A DNA stretch of 44,988 bases from Acidimicrobiia bacterium. Its GTDB lineage: Bacteria; Actinomycetota; Acidimicrobiia; Acidimicrobiales; Bin134. Positions 17,707 through 25,378 of this stretch are shown piece after piece; position 1 is the first letter of the stretch; each line of letters begins with the position of its first letter. The stretch is from contig JAJDUJ010000022.1 of NCBI GenBank assembly GCA_022826705.1, positions 1 through 44,988 of the forward strand, read 5' to 3'. The notes below the pieces were generated by a model, which saw only the letters and a list, made by a program, of their open reading frames with translations, had not been told where the DNA came from and did no database searches. The position numbers and the translations under genes are program-made.

Positions 17707-18560
17707 GTTTGACCATCACCCCCCTGGACGCCCCCCTCGGCGCGGAGGTTGCCGGCTTCGACTTCGCCGTCCCTCCAGACTCGGAAACGGCCGCCGAACT
17801 ACTGGCCGCGGTGGACGAACACCTCCTCCTGCTGTTCCGCAACGCCGAGCCCCCCACTCCCGCCCAGGTGACCGACTTCTGCGAGTCATTTGGCCCTCTG
17901 CGACCCACCCTGGCCGACAAGTCCCGCCTGCCCGGATTCCCCGGCATCAACCGGGTGTCCAACGTGGACGTCGATGGCGTGGTCGGCACCGGGGGCACCG
18001 ATGTGGTGACCTACCACTCGGACCTCAGCTTCACTCCGCCGCTCATCGAGTTCCTGTATCTGGACGCGGTGGCGCTTCCATCGGAGGGTGGGACCACCAA
18101 GTGGTTGAACCTGGTGGCCGCCTACCAAGACCTGGACGACGACATCAAGGCCCGTATCGACGACATCGGGGTTGTCTATCGGCTGCGCGACGGCTTGGAC
18201 TTCGGCAGCTACTTCAAGGCCACCGATGGCGAGGCACTGTTGGCCGACCGCACCTGCATATCTTTGGTGCAGACCAACCCCCGCAACGGCCGCCGCAGCG
18301 TGTGGCCCAACACCGGCCCAGACTTCGCCGCGGACGTCGAGGGGCACAACTCCGACGAGGGTGCTGCTCTTTTGGCAGAGCTGTTCGCCCACTGCACCCA
18401 AGACCGCTACGTCTACGAGCACCACTGGGCCGTCGGAGAGTCCGTCTTCTGGCTCAACACCCAAACCATGCACCAGCGCGAGGCTTTCCCCTCCGACCAG
18501 GTACGAGAGCTCCGCCACGTGAACATCCTGGGCCACACCGACCCCCGCCAAGCCGCCTGA
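17703..18560 (+). CDS. TauD/TfdA-family Fe(II)/2-oxoglutarate dioxygenase
   Basis: Non-heme iron dioxygenase of 285 aa using 2-oxoglutarate and O2 to hydroxylate a substrate. The HxD part of the facial triad is TYHSDLSF (His105, Asp107); the distal histidine is His257 in TMHQREAF, and an arginine for 2-oxoglutarate is Arg268 or Arg271 in VRELRHVN. The N-terminus (ITPLDAPLGAEVAGFDF) is typical of TauD/TfdA/TmlH relatives. The substrate cannot be told from sequence; taurine, phenoxyacetate and trimethyllysine types are all possible. Start ATG overlaps the cupin stop by 4 bp. Last gene of the molybdenum hydroxylase-cupin-dioxygenase operon. Confidence 0.88.
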   Translation: MSLTITPLDAPLGAEVAGFDFAVPPDSETAAELLAAVDEHLLLLFRNAEPPTPAQVTDFCESFGPLRPTLADKSRLPGFPGINRVSNVDVDGVVGTGGTDVVTYHSDLSFTPPLIEFLYLDAVALPSEGGTTKWLNLVAAYQDLDDDIKARIDDIGVVYRLRDGLDFGSYFKATDGEALLADRTCISLVQTNPRNGRRSVWPNTGPDFAADVEGHNSDEGAALLAELFAHCTQDRYVYEHHWAVGESVFWLNTQTMHQREAFPSDQVRELRHVNILGHTDPRQAA

Positions 18561-18573
18561 GGGGACAAGACCC

Positions 18574-19542
18574 ATGACCAATCGTCAGCGCTGGTTCCGT
18601 TTCGGGTCGTTGGCCGCGGCGGTCGCCCTTGCCTTTGGGATGGCAGGTTCCTCGGCTGGCGGGCAGGCCCCCGATGAGCGGGATTCCCTGATTACCCGTC
18701 AGCAGGCGCTGATCGACGAGCAGGAAACATTGATCACCGCCCAAGAGGCGCTCCTGAACGAGTACCGCTGCCGCTTCGCCATCGACACCCAGCTGGTGCC
18801 CAATGGCTGCCCCGAACAGGCCCGACCCACTCCAACACCGACCGCCACGCCTGCCCCTACTGCGTCACCAACAGCTACGCCGACAGCGACTGCGTCCCCT
18901 ACCCCGACAGCCACCCCAACCCCGGCACCGACCACCCTGCCTGACCCGACCATCCCCGCAGGCACTACCGAGGAGCAGTGGGAGCAACTCCGCCAGTGCA
19001 ATGCCAACGGCAACTACCAGCACGCCAACTCCAATGGAATCCACTTCGGTGCCTACGAGTTCAGACAAACCAGCTGGGATGACCTCGGCCGCCGCCACTA
19101 CCCCCACCTGGTTGGCGTCAATCCCCGCGACGCCGCCCCCGCCGACCAGGATCGCATGGCCTACGCCCTCTACGAGGAGCGGGGTTGGGCGCCGTGGCCC
19201 AGCTGCAGACCATCGCCCCAGCCAGGGGACACCACGTCGACGGACCCCACTGAATTGCCCCCGATCCCCGCGGGTACCACCCAAGCTCAGTGGGACCGCC
19301 TCATCCAGTGCGAATCGGGCGGCAACTACCGGGCCTACAACCCCGCGGGGCCATATCTAGGCGCCTTTCAGTTCCACCAGCCAACCTGGGACGGGGTGGC
19401 CGGTCGACACTACCCCCACCTTGTTGGGGTAGACCCCCGAGATGCCTCCCCCGCCGATCAGCACCGCATGGCCTACGCCCTTCACGGGGAGCGGGGATGG
19501 CAGCCCTGGCCCGTTTGCGGAGCTCCATTTCGGTCGTCCTAA
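18574..19542 (+). CDS. Secreted Rpf-like protein with two transglycosylase-type domains, the first catalytically degenerate
   Basis: Secreted cell-wall protein resembling resuscitation-promoting factors, which cleave peptidoglycan. The N-terminus MTNRQRWFRFGSLAAAVALA is a signal peptide. Residues about 38-65 look like a short coiled coil (SLITRQQALIDEQETL), and 85-127 are a Pro/Thr-rich linker. Two domains of about 84 residues follow, 128-211 and 232-315, 104 residues apart. The second has the Rpf catalytic glutamate, QCESGGNY (Glu247). The first reads QCNANGNY, with Asn143 in its place, so it is probably a binding domain. Each has two cysteines (142/211 and 246/315), likely disulfides. It starts 13 bp after the dioxygenase gene, but may have its own promoter. 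Confidence 0.85.
   Translation: MTNRQRWFRFGSLAAAVALAFGMAGSSAGGQAPDERDSLITRQQALIDEQETLITAQEALLNEYRCRFAIDTQLVPNGCPEQARPTPTPTATPAPTASPTATPTATASPTPTATPTPAPTTLPDPTIPAGTTEEQWEQLRQCNANGNYQHANSNGIHFGAYEFRQTSWDDLGRRHYPHLVGVNPRDAAPADQDRMAYALYEERGWAPWPSCRPSPQPGDTTSTDPTELPPIPAGTTQAQWDRLIQCESGGNYRAYNPAGPYLGAFQFHQPTWDGVAGRHYPHLVGVDPRDASPADQHRMAYALHGERGWQPWPVCGAPFRSS
18955..19518 (+). repeat. Duplicated Rpf-like domain, two copies about 312 bp apart
   Basis: The coding sequences of the two domains of the Rpf-like protein (about 18955-19206 and 19267-19518) are clearly related: both contain IPAGTT, HYPHLVGV, a PRDA stretch and RMAYAL, followed by ERGW and PWP. This is an internal tandem duplication with divergence of the catalytic residue in the first copy. 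Confidence 0.85.
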
Positions 19543-19622
19543 CCAACCGCCCTTCCTGTCTGCGGCCTAAACCAATACTCCGGGTACCATCGTCCCGCTC
19601 AAGCTGTGAAGGGAGACCGGCG

Positions 19623-20570
19623 ATGCAAGGCATGAGGATCGGGGCGATGGCGGCTGAGGGCACCGGCGATCCGCCGGTGCCGGGGATGAGCGGGCCCCCG
19701 GGGTTGGACGAGATCACCGAGAACGCTCAGCGGTTCGAGGCGCTGGGGCTGGACACGGCATGGATTGCCAACATAGAGATCGACGCCGTTACCGCATCGG
19801 CAGTGGTGGGCACCGCCACCAGCCGCATTGAGATCGCTACCGGGGTGACCCCCACCCCCATGCGCCACCCATTCGCCTTGGCCCAGCAGGCCGCCACCGC
19901 ACAGGCCGCCTGCGACGGGCGTTTCACCCTGGGCATCGGCCTGTGCCACCAGGGGATGGTGGAGAACCTGATGGGCCTGTCCTACGCCCGCCCCGCCCGG
20001 CAAATGAAGGAATACCTGGAGATCGCCGGCCCCATGCTTCGAGGCGAGGGCATGAACTACGAGGGGGAGATCTACACCACCCGGTGGCGGGGCCTGTCGC
20101 ATGCCCCTCCCACGGAGATCATCGTGGCCGCCATGGGGCCGATCATGCTGGGCCACGCCGGACGACTGGCCCGCGGCACCTTCGTGTGGGCCACCGGCCT
20201 CAATACGCTGGCCGACTACGTGGTGCCCACCATCAACGCCGCCGCCGAGGCCGCCGGACGGCCCATGCCCAGGGTGGCGGCCGGATTCCCGATCTCGGTG
20301 ACCGACGACGCCCAAGCCGGCTATGAGGCTGCGGCCCGCACCTTTGCCCACTACAAGGACATCCCCTCCTACCGGGGCATGCTCGACCGAGAGGGCAAGC
20401 CCGGTGTGGAGGACCTGGCCATCACCGGCGACGAGGCCGCGGTTGCCGCCCAGTTGGAGCGAATCCGAGACACCGGCACAACCGACTTCGTCGCCTTCAT
20501 CTACGACACCGACGACCAATCCCGGGCCCGCACCGAGGCCCTATTGGGCGAACTGTCCGGAGACAGCTGA
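19623..20570 (+). CDS. LLM-class (luciferase-like, F420-type) oxidoreductase
   Basis: Flavin/F420-dependent oxidoreductase of the luciferase-like monooxygenase fold, 315 aa from the ATG at 19623 (MQGMRIGAM), with GGGAG about nine bases upstream. The frame is open to 19290, but that extension overlaps the Rpf-like gene in another frame and is not real. Family marks: IEIATGVTPTPMRHPFALAQQAAT, GRFTLGIGLCHQGMVENLMG, REMKEYLE-type helix (RQMKEYLEIAGPML), and ATGLNTLADYVVP. Actinobacterial members mostly use F420; substrate unknown. The stop is 2 bp from the converging 90-aa gene. Confidence 0.85.
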   Translation: MQGMRIGAMAAEGTGDPPVPGMSGPPGLDEITENAQRFEALGLDTAWIANIEIDAVTASAVVGTATSRIEIATGVTPTPMRHPFALAQQAATAQAACDGRFTLGIGLCHQGMVENLMGLSYARPARQMKEYLEIAGPMLRGEGMNYEGEIYTTRWRGLSHAPPTEIIVAAMGPIMLGHAGRLARGTFVWATGLNTLADYVVPTINAAAEAAGRPMPRVAAGFPISVTDDAQAGYEAAARTFAHYKDIPSYRGMLDREGKPGVEDLAITGDEAAVAAQLERIRDTGTTDFVAFIYDTDDQSRARTEALLGELSGDS

Positions 20571-20572
20571 GT

Positions 20573-20845
20573 TCAACTCGACGCAAGCAGGGCGATGTAG
20601 GGCTCGGGATTGCCGATCCAGCGCAGAGCCCGCAACTCCTCGGCACCGCGCTGGCCAGACAGCACCACCTGGAGTTCTTCCAAGGGTGCTTCCAGAGTTG
20701 CGGCCGGAGGCATCCGGTCGGCCACTCCCACGATCCGGGTCTCGTCGCCAAACCTCAGCACCAGCCCCCGCAATTCGGCAGCAATGATCCGTTGGCCCAG
20801 ATCGGCGGCCAGCTCCTCGAACTCCGGACTTGCCGCGGCCGTCAA
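20573..20845 (-). CDS. Small protein of 90 aa, unknown, TTG start overlapping amidohydrolase stop
   Basis: I do not recognise a family. The reading frame that runs through the amidohydrolase becomes plausible only past its stop: TTG at 20845 overlaps the amidohydrolase TGA as TTGA, giving MTAAASPEFEELAADLGQRI at the start and ending NPEPYIALLASS. The sequence is mostly helical with a beta-rich middle (LVLRFGDETRIVGVADR), and has no signal or membrane helix. Coupled translation with the amidohydrolase suggests a helper or subunit. Alternative: a non-coding frame extension, but its composition and tidy ending argue for a gene. Confidence 0.6.
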   Translation of the reverse strand: MTAAASPEFEELAADLGQRIIAAELRGLVLRFGDETRIVGVADRMPPAATLEAPLEELQVVLSGQRGAEELRALRWIGNPEPYIALLASS

Positions 20846-22083
20846 ACCGCTGCTCTGTCCCGCAGCTCGGCGGCGGTGGGCAGGTCGAGGCCCAGCATCC
20901 GGATGGCGTTGTCCCGGCAGATGGCGTCCACCTCGGGCTGGGTCAGGTGCTCCATCTGCGACGCCAGCAGTTCCTTGGAGTGCGGCCAGGTGGAGTCGGA
21001 GTGGGGATAGTCGGTCTCGGTGGTGATGGTCTCCAAGCCGATGGCGTCGATATTGGCCAGACCCACCTTGTCGTCGAAGAAGCACACGAACACATGGTCG
21101 CGGTAGTAGGTGGACGGCGGCTCGGGCACTTTGTCGGCCACCCCGCCCCAGGCGGCGTTCTCCTTCCACACCACATCCACCCGGTCCAAGATGTAGGGCA
21201 GCCAGCCCATCTGCCCCTCCGAGTAGGCCACTTTGAGGCCGGGGAAGCGCACGAACACGCCCGACATCAGAAAGTCCACCAGCGAGTAGGTGGCGTTGGA
21301 GTGGACCAGCGCCGAGCCCACCGCACCGGGGGCGTCGGGGGAGGTGGACACCATCTTCGAGGACGACCCGATGTGCATGCACACCACGGTGGCCGTCTCC
21401 TCGCAGGCGGCGAAGAACGGGTCCCAGTACCCGGAGTGGATTGACGGCAGGCCCAGGTTGGGCGGGATCTCCGAGAAGCACACCGCCCGAACGCCCCGCT
21501 CGGCGTTGCGCCGCACCTCGGCGGCGGCCAACTGCACGTCCCACAGCGGGATGAGGCACAGCGGGATCAGCCGCCCGGCGGAGGGACCGCACCACTCCTC
21601 CACCATCCAGTCGTTGTAGGCCTGCACACACAGCAGGGCCAGATCCATGTCGGAGGCCTCGGCGAACGCCTGGCCGCAGAACCGGGGGAACGACGGGAAG
21701 CACAGCGAGGCATCCACATGGCCGATGTCCATGTCGCCCAACCGGGGCTCTACCTGCCAGGCACCGGGCTGCATCTCCTCGAAGGTGATGCCCACCATCT
21801 GGAGCTGATCGCGGGGGAAGGTCACCGCCGAGTGGGTGCGGACCATCGGGTAGTGGAGATCCTCGTAGTACCAATACGAGGTGGGGCGGCCGGTGCCCTC
21901 GGTCCACGAGAACACTCCCCCCACGTAGGAGATCTCGCACGGAGCGGTCACCACCCGGGGGCCGATGTCGGCATAGCGGGACGGCAGCCGCGACTGCCAC
22001 ACATGAGGCGGCTCGATGACGTGGTCGTCCACCGAGATGATGGGGGGAATCTCGATCCCCGACTCGGCAGTCGGCGCAACCAT
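20842..22083 (-). CDS. Amidohydrolase-family (ACMSD-like) protein, copy 1
   Basis: Metal-dependent hydrolase or decarboxylase of the amidohydrolase-2 (COG2159) group, 413 aa. Metal-ligand positions are visible: SVDDHVIEP near residues 18-25 (Asp19-x-His21), VCMHIGSSS in the centre, and TETDYPHSDSTWPHS near the C-terminus. ACMSD-type relatives remove a carboxylate from aromatic-ring cleavage products or hydrolyse related compounds. The ATG at 22083 shares a base with the P450 stop (TAATG), so both are on one transcript. Copy 3 at 25379-26599 is the closer relative in this window, sharing the opening ISVDDH(V/L)(I/V)EPP and the same C-terminal pattern. Confidence 0.87.
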   Translation of the reverse strand: MVAPTAESGIEIPPIISVDDHVIEPPHVWQSRLPSRYADIGPRVVTAPCEISYVGGVFSWTEGTGRPTSYWYYEDLHYPMVRTHSAVTFPRDQLQMVGITFEEMQPGAWQVEPRLGDMDIGHVDASLCFPSFPRFCGQAFAEASDMDLALLCVQAYNDWMVEEWCGPSAGRLIPLCLIPLWDVQLAAAEVRRNAERGVRAVCFSEIPPNLGLPSIHSGYWDPFFAACEETATVVCMHIGSSSKMVSTSPDAPGAVGSALVHSNATYSLVDFLMSGVFVRFPGLKVAYSEGQMGWLPYILDRVDVVWKENAAWGGVADKVPEPPSTYYRDHVFVCFFDDKVGLANIDAIGLETITTETDYPHSDSTWPHSKELLASQMEHLTQPEVDAICRDNAIRMLGLDLPTAAELRDRAAV

Positions 22084-23318
22084 TACTGCACCGTGATGGG
22101 GAACATTCCCAAAGCGCCGTCGCCCTCGGGCTCGCTCTGGGTGAACTCCACGTTCAGCCCTTCCAAGCCCCGAGTAAACGCCCCGGGACGGTAGCGGGGA
22201 GCATAGAAGGGCTCCAGCCTCATGTCGGGCAGCCGCCGGGTCAGCTCCTCGAACATGACTTTGAGCTGAAGCCGGGCCAGTGACGCTCCCAAGCAGAAGT
22301 GGGTGCCGAAGCCAAAGGAGAGGTGGTTGCGGGCATCGCGGCGCACATCCAGCGCATCGGGGTTCTCAAACGCCTCGGGGTCGCGGTTGGCCGAGGCGTA
22401 CATCAACAGCACCTGATCTCCCTCGTTGAGGGTCTTGCCGTGCAGCTCGTGGGTGGCCATCACCGTGCGGCGCATGTTCAAGATGGGCGACACGTAGCGG
22501 ATGAACTCCTCAACCGCGGTCTCGCCGATCACCTCGGGCTCGTCGATGAGGATCTGGCGCTGGTCGGGACTCTCCATCAGCGCCAGGCAGGTGGTGCCGA
22601 TCACCGTGCGGGTGGTCTCGGCCCCGCCGTCCAGCACGAGGAGCACCTCATGCATGATGTCGTCGTCGCTCAGCGGCTTGCCGTCCAACTCCTTGTGGCA
22701 CCACATGGAGATGAGGTCGTCTTGGGGATCGGCCTTGCGCTTCTGCACCAGTTCGTAGGTGGTGCCGGCCCACTCCTCGATGGCCCGGTCTCCCTGCACG
22801 GTGTGATAACCAGGGCCGCCGCCGCCCTGCATGGTGGCCTCCGACCAGTGCATCACCCGGGGCCACATTTCGGTGGGATAGCCCAGCTGCTTGCCGATCA
22901 TGTAGGCCGGCAGCGGGGCGGCCAGGTCGTACACCACATCGCACCATCCCCGGGGCGCCACCCGATCGATCAGCTCGGTGACCACCGCCCTGATCTTGTC
23001 CTCCTGCCTGCGAACCGCTCGGGGGGTGAACTCCCGGGCCACCAGCATCCGCTGACGCTGGTGGTCGGGGTCGTCCATGTTGATCATGGAGTCGGACATC
23101 TCGATCTTGGGGCGGCTGCCCGAGGCTGAGCTGTAGAGGTCGGTGTTCTTCTCTACCGCCAACAAGTCGGCGTGGCGGGACACGCCCCAGATCTCGTTCT
23201 TATCGTCCCAGTACACCGGGTCGTTTTCCCGCAGCCAGGCATAGACCGAGAAGGGGTCTTGGGCGTACATGTACCCGTCCAATAGATCAACGGGCTGGGT
23301 CACCTCAGCAGTCGCCAT
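22083..23318 (-). CDS. Cytochrome P450
   Basis: Soluble bacterial P450 monooxygenase of 411 aa from the ATG at 23318 (MATAEVTQPVDLLDG); the frame is open to 23462 but the extra 48 residues are Arg/Pro-rich and overlap the SOD gene. I-helix: LDGGAETTR (Ala233, Glu234, Thr235). K-helix ExxR: EEFIR (Glu271, Arg274). Heme loop: FGFGTHFCLG (335-344) with Cys342. Overall similar to CYP125/142-type actinobacterial enzymes that oxidise sterol or terpene side chains, but the substrate is not assignable. No ferredoxin or reductase gene is adjacent. TAATG overlap with the amidohydrolase indicates translational coupling. Confidence 0.93.
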   Translation of the reverse strand: MATAEVTQPVDLLDGYMYAQDPFSVYAWLRENDPVYWDDKNEIWGVSRHADLLAVEKNTDLYSSASGSRPKIEMSDSMINMDDPDHQRQRMLVAREFTPRAVRRQEDKIRAVVTELIDRVAPRGWCDVVYDLAAPLPAYMIGKQLGYPTEMWPRVMHWSEATMQGGGGPGYHTVQGDRAIEEWAGTTYELVQKRKADPQDDLISMWCHKELDGKPLSDDDIMHEVLLVLDGGAETTRTVIGTTCLALMESPDQRQILIDEPEVIGETAVEEFIRYVSPILNMRRTVMATHELHGKTLNEGDQVLLMYASANRDPEAFENPDALDVRRDARNHLSFGFGTHFCLGASLARLQLKVMFEELTRRLPDMRLEPFYAPRYRPGAFTRGLEGLNVEFTQSEPEGDGALGMFPITVQ

Positions 23319-23347
23319 AAGCGGCGATGGTAGTGGGCGCGCTCTGG

Positions 23348-23932
23348 TTAGTCGGAAGCGAGGTTCTCGGCCGCAAACTCCCAGTTGATCAAGTGGTCCA
23401 AGAACGCCTCCACATAGGCCGCCCGGGCGTTCTGGTAGTCGAGGTAGTAGGCATGCTCCCACACATCCACCACCAGCAGCGCCCGGCGATCGTGCAGCAG
23501 GGGCAGATCGGCGTTGGCGGTCTGCACGATGGCGAGTCCGTCGTCGTCGGCCACCAGCCAGGTCCAGCCGGAGCCGAACAGGCCCACGGCCGCGTCGGCG
23601 AACTGGCGGCGGAACTCATCGGTGGAGCCGAATGCGTCGTCGATGGCTGCCCGCACCGGCCCCGTTGGGGCACCTCCGCCGGCGGGGCTCATCGAATGCC
23701 AGTAGAAGGTGTGGTTCCAGATCTGGGCGGCGTTGTTGAAGGTTGCGCCCTCGGCACCCAAAACCACCTTCTCGAGCTCAGTTCCCTCCCACTGGGTACC
23801 TGCGGTCAATCGGTTCAGGTTGGCCACATAACCGGCGTGGTGTCGCTCGTAGTGGTAGCTGATGGTCTCAGCGCTCACATAGGGTTCGAGCGCGCTTTGG
23901 CTGTACGGAAGGGGGGGAAGGTCAAACGCCAT
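23348..23932 (-). CDS. sodB: Iron superoxide dismutase
   Basis: Superoxide dismutase of the Fe/Mn family, 194 aa, dismutating superoxide to O2 and H2O2. Start ATG at 23932 (MAFDLPPLPY); the frame is open to 24007. Metal ligands match the family: His27 (SYHYERHH), His74 (IWNHTFYW), Asp156 and His160 (VVDVWEHAYYLDYQNAR). Gln70 lies in NNAAQIWNH, where Fe enzymes carry the active-site glutamine, and TANADLPLL lacks the Mn-type glutamine, so Fe is preferred. The start lies inside the amidohydrolase frame: the two overlap by 11 bp, unusual for sod, which is normally a stand-alone gene. It may protect oxygenase steps of the cluster. Confidence 0.93.
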   Translation of the reverse strand: MAFDLPPLPYSQSALEPYVSAETISYHYERHHAGYVANLNRLTAGTQWEGTELEKVVLGAEGATFNNAAQIWNHTFYWHSMSPAGGGAPTGPVRAAIDDAFGSTDEFRRQFADAAVGLFGSGWTWLVADDDGLAIVQTANADLPLLHDRRALLVVDVWEHAYYLDYQNARAAYVEAFLDHLINWEFAAENLASD

Positions 23933-25331
23933 ATCCGGATAACACGGTATCGGCAAAAAATTCGGGATTGATAGCCGTATACATCCGAAATGGGTTTTCG
24001 TAGACAAAGGCTCGGAAGTCTTCCTCGGTGATAAGCCCCTCCTGCACCAAGCCGTAAGCCTCGTCCATGATCGATTCGATGTCGGTCACGTCCCAGTGGC
24101 CGATATCGGAGGAGAACACCGCGTTGAGCCGCACCCCGCAGGGATTGGCGGGTCCGAAGGCCACGTGCACGCCCCGGTCGTCGGCCTCGCAACCGAAGTA
24201 GAGCGACGACGCGAACGACTCGGCGATCTCCTCGTCTGATTCCACCCCGAGCCGGGTCCACTCGTCGGGCTCTTCGGGCGTGCCCCCGTGGATGGGCATC
24301 CCGTGGGCGTACGAGGCCAGGTCGTCGCCAAGAGTCGCCCTGAAGTCCTCGCCGTAGCGCTCGAAGTATCCGCCCAGCTCGTCGAGGTCGAGCAGGGCGG
24401 GGTCGAAGTTGCGCTGGATGGCGTCCCAGCTGCGCTTCTCCCAATGCTCGATGATGTCGCACAAGAGCTGGGTGCCCCACGACACGCCGCACTCCAAGAA
24501 CACGAATGGCAGCTCGGGGATGCGGCGGGTGACCCCGCCCAAGAACAGCGTCTTGCACAGCTCGTACATCAGGGCCTGGAACTGGCCGATGTGGTTGGCG
24601 GTGTAGCTGGAGACGAAGGTGTGGATGCCGGGGCGGAAGGACAGGCCGCCGTGGAAGGTGGCGGCAAAGCCGAGCTCGACGCAGCGGCGCCACACCGGGT
24701 CGTAGTCGTAGGCCGAGTCCAGGCCGTAGCAGTCGAACCAGTGGTGTTGGCCCGGCCACAGCCATCCCGACCGGGTCTGCTGATCGGGATCGTCAATGGA
24801 CCGCATTACCCCCTCGGCGAACACCACCACTTTCAGGCCCAGCGCGGCACAGTGCTCCAGCTCGGCGATGGCCTCATCGGGAGAGTGGGCGGGAATGATC
24901 CCGGCCATGGCCATGCGGTCGGAGTAGGGGTTGTATACATCGGCGTAGAACTCGTTGAAGGCCCGGCACAGGCCGGTGCGATAGTCGGCGTCTTCCACTG
25001 CGCAGCTGGTGAGGGTGTTGGTGGGGTAGAGCACCGAGTAGTCGATGCCGATTTCGGGCATCCGCTCGTAGAGCAGAGCGGGCAGCATGGCGGTGGCCCG
25101 GTCCAGCACATTGGCGGTGTGGGTCCCCCACCAGGCCCCCTGCGGCGAGCGGGTCCGACGGCGCTCCTCGAGGCTGCGGGCCATCTGCGCGTTGCGCATG
25201 GGGAGGCCCTCAGAGAGGTACCGCCCGTACAACTCCGCACCCAGCACCCGCTCCAGGTGGGGCTGCTGGGCCGCGGTGATCTCCAGCACATGGCCATCGG
25301 CGTCGATCACCGGGTGGCCGAATCGGCTCAC
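23922..25331 (-). CDS. Amidohydrolase-family (ACMSD-like) protein, copy 2
   Basis: A 469-aa member of the amidohydrolase-2 group, more distant from copies 1 and 3. The N-terminal ligand motif is HPVIDADGHVLEI (Asp10-x-x-His13 spacing as in many ACMSD-like enzymes), a central histidine is in ATFHGGLSF, and a late aspartate is in FSSDIGHWDVTD. Also seen: YPTNTLTSCAVED and LYERMPEIGIDYSVLYP, typical of actinobacterial proteins of this type. It overlaps the SOD gene by 11 bp and is followed upstream, after a 47-bp gap, by copy 3. The likely role is a decarboxylase or hydrolase in degradation of a ring compound; the substrate is unknown. Confidence 0.85.
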   Translation of the reverse strand: MSRFGHPVIDADGHVLEITAAQQPHLERVLGAELYGRYLSEGLPMRNAQMARSLEERRRTRSPQGAWWGTHTANVLDRATAMLPALLYERMPEIGIDYSVLYPTNTLTSCAVEDADYRTGLCRAFNEFYADVYNPYSDRMAMAGIIPAHSPDEAIAELEHCAALGLKVVVFAEGVMRSIDDPDQQTRSGWLWPGQHHWFDCYGLDSAYDYDPVWRRCVELGFAATFHGGLSFRPGIHTFVSSYTANHIGQFQALMYELCKTLFLGGVTRRIPELPFVFLECGVSWGTQLLCDIIEHWEKRSWDAIQRNFDPALLDLDELGGYFERYGEDFRATLGDDLASYAHGMPIHGGTPEEPDEWTRLGVESDEEIAESFASSLYFGCEADDRGVHVAFGPANPCGVRLNAVFSSDIGHWDVTDIESIMDEAYGLVQEGLITEEDFRAFVYENPFRMYTAINPEFFADTVLSGYGV

Positions 25332-25378
25332 GGCTGTCTCCGCGTCACGTCAAGCAGCGAGCCGCATCCGATCTTGAT

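Noticed and set aside
19290..19622. N-terminal extension of the LLM oxidoreductase frame
   Set aside because: Overlaps the Rpf-like gene in another frame; the ATG at 19623 has a ribosome binding site and family-like start.
20846..22000. 475-aa frame covering the amidohydrolase region
   Set aside because: Only its last 90 codons look real; the rest is a shadow of the amidohydrolase.
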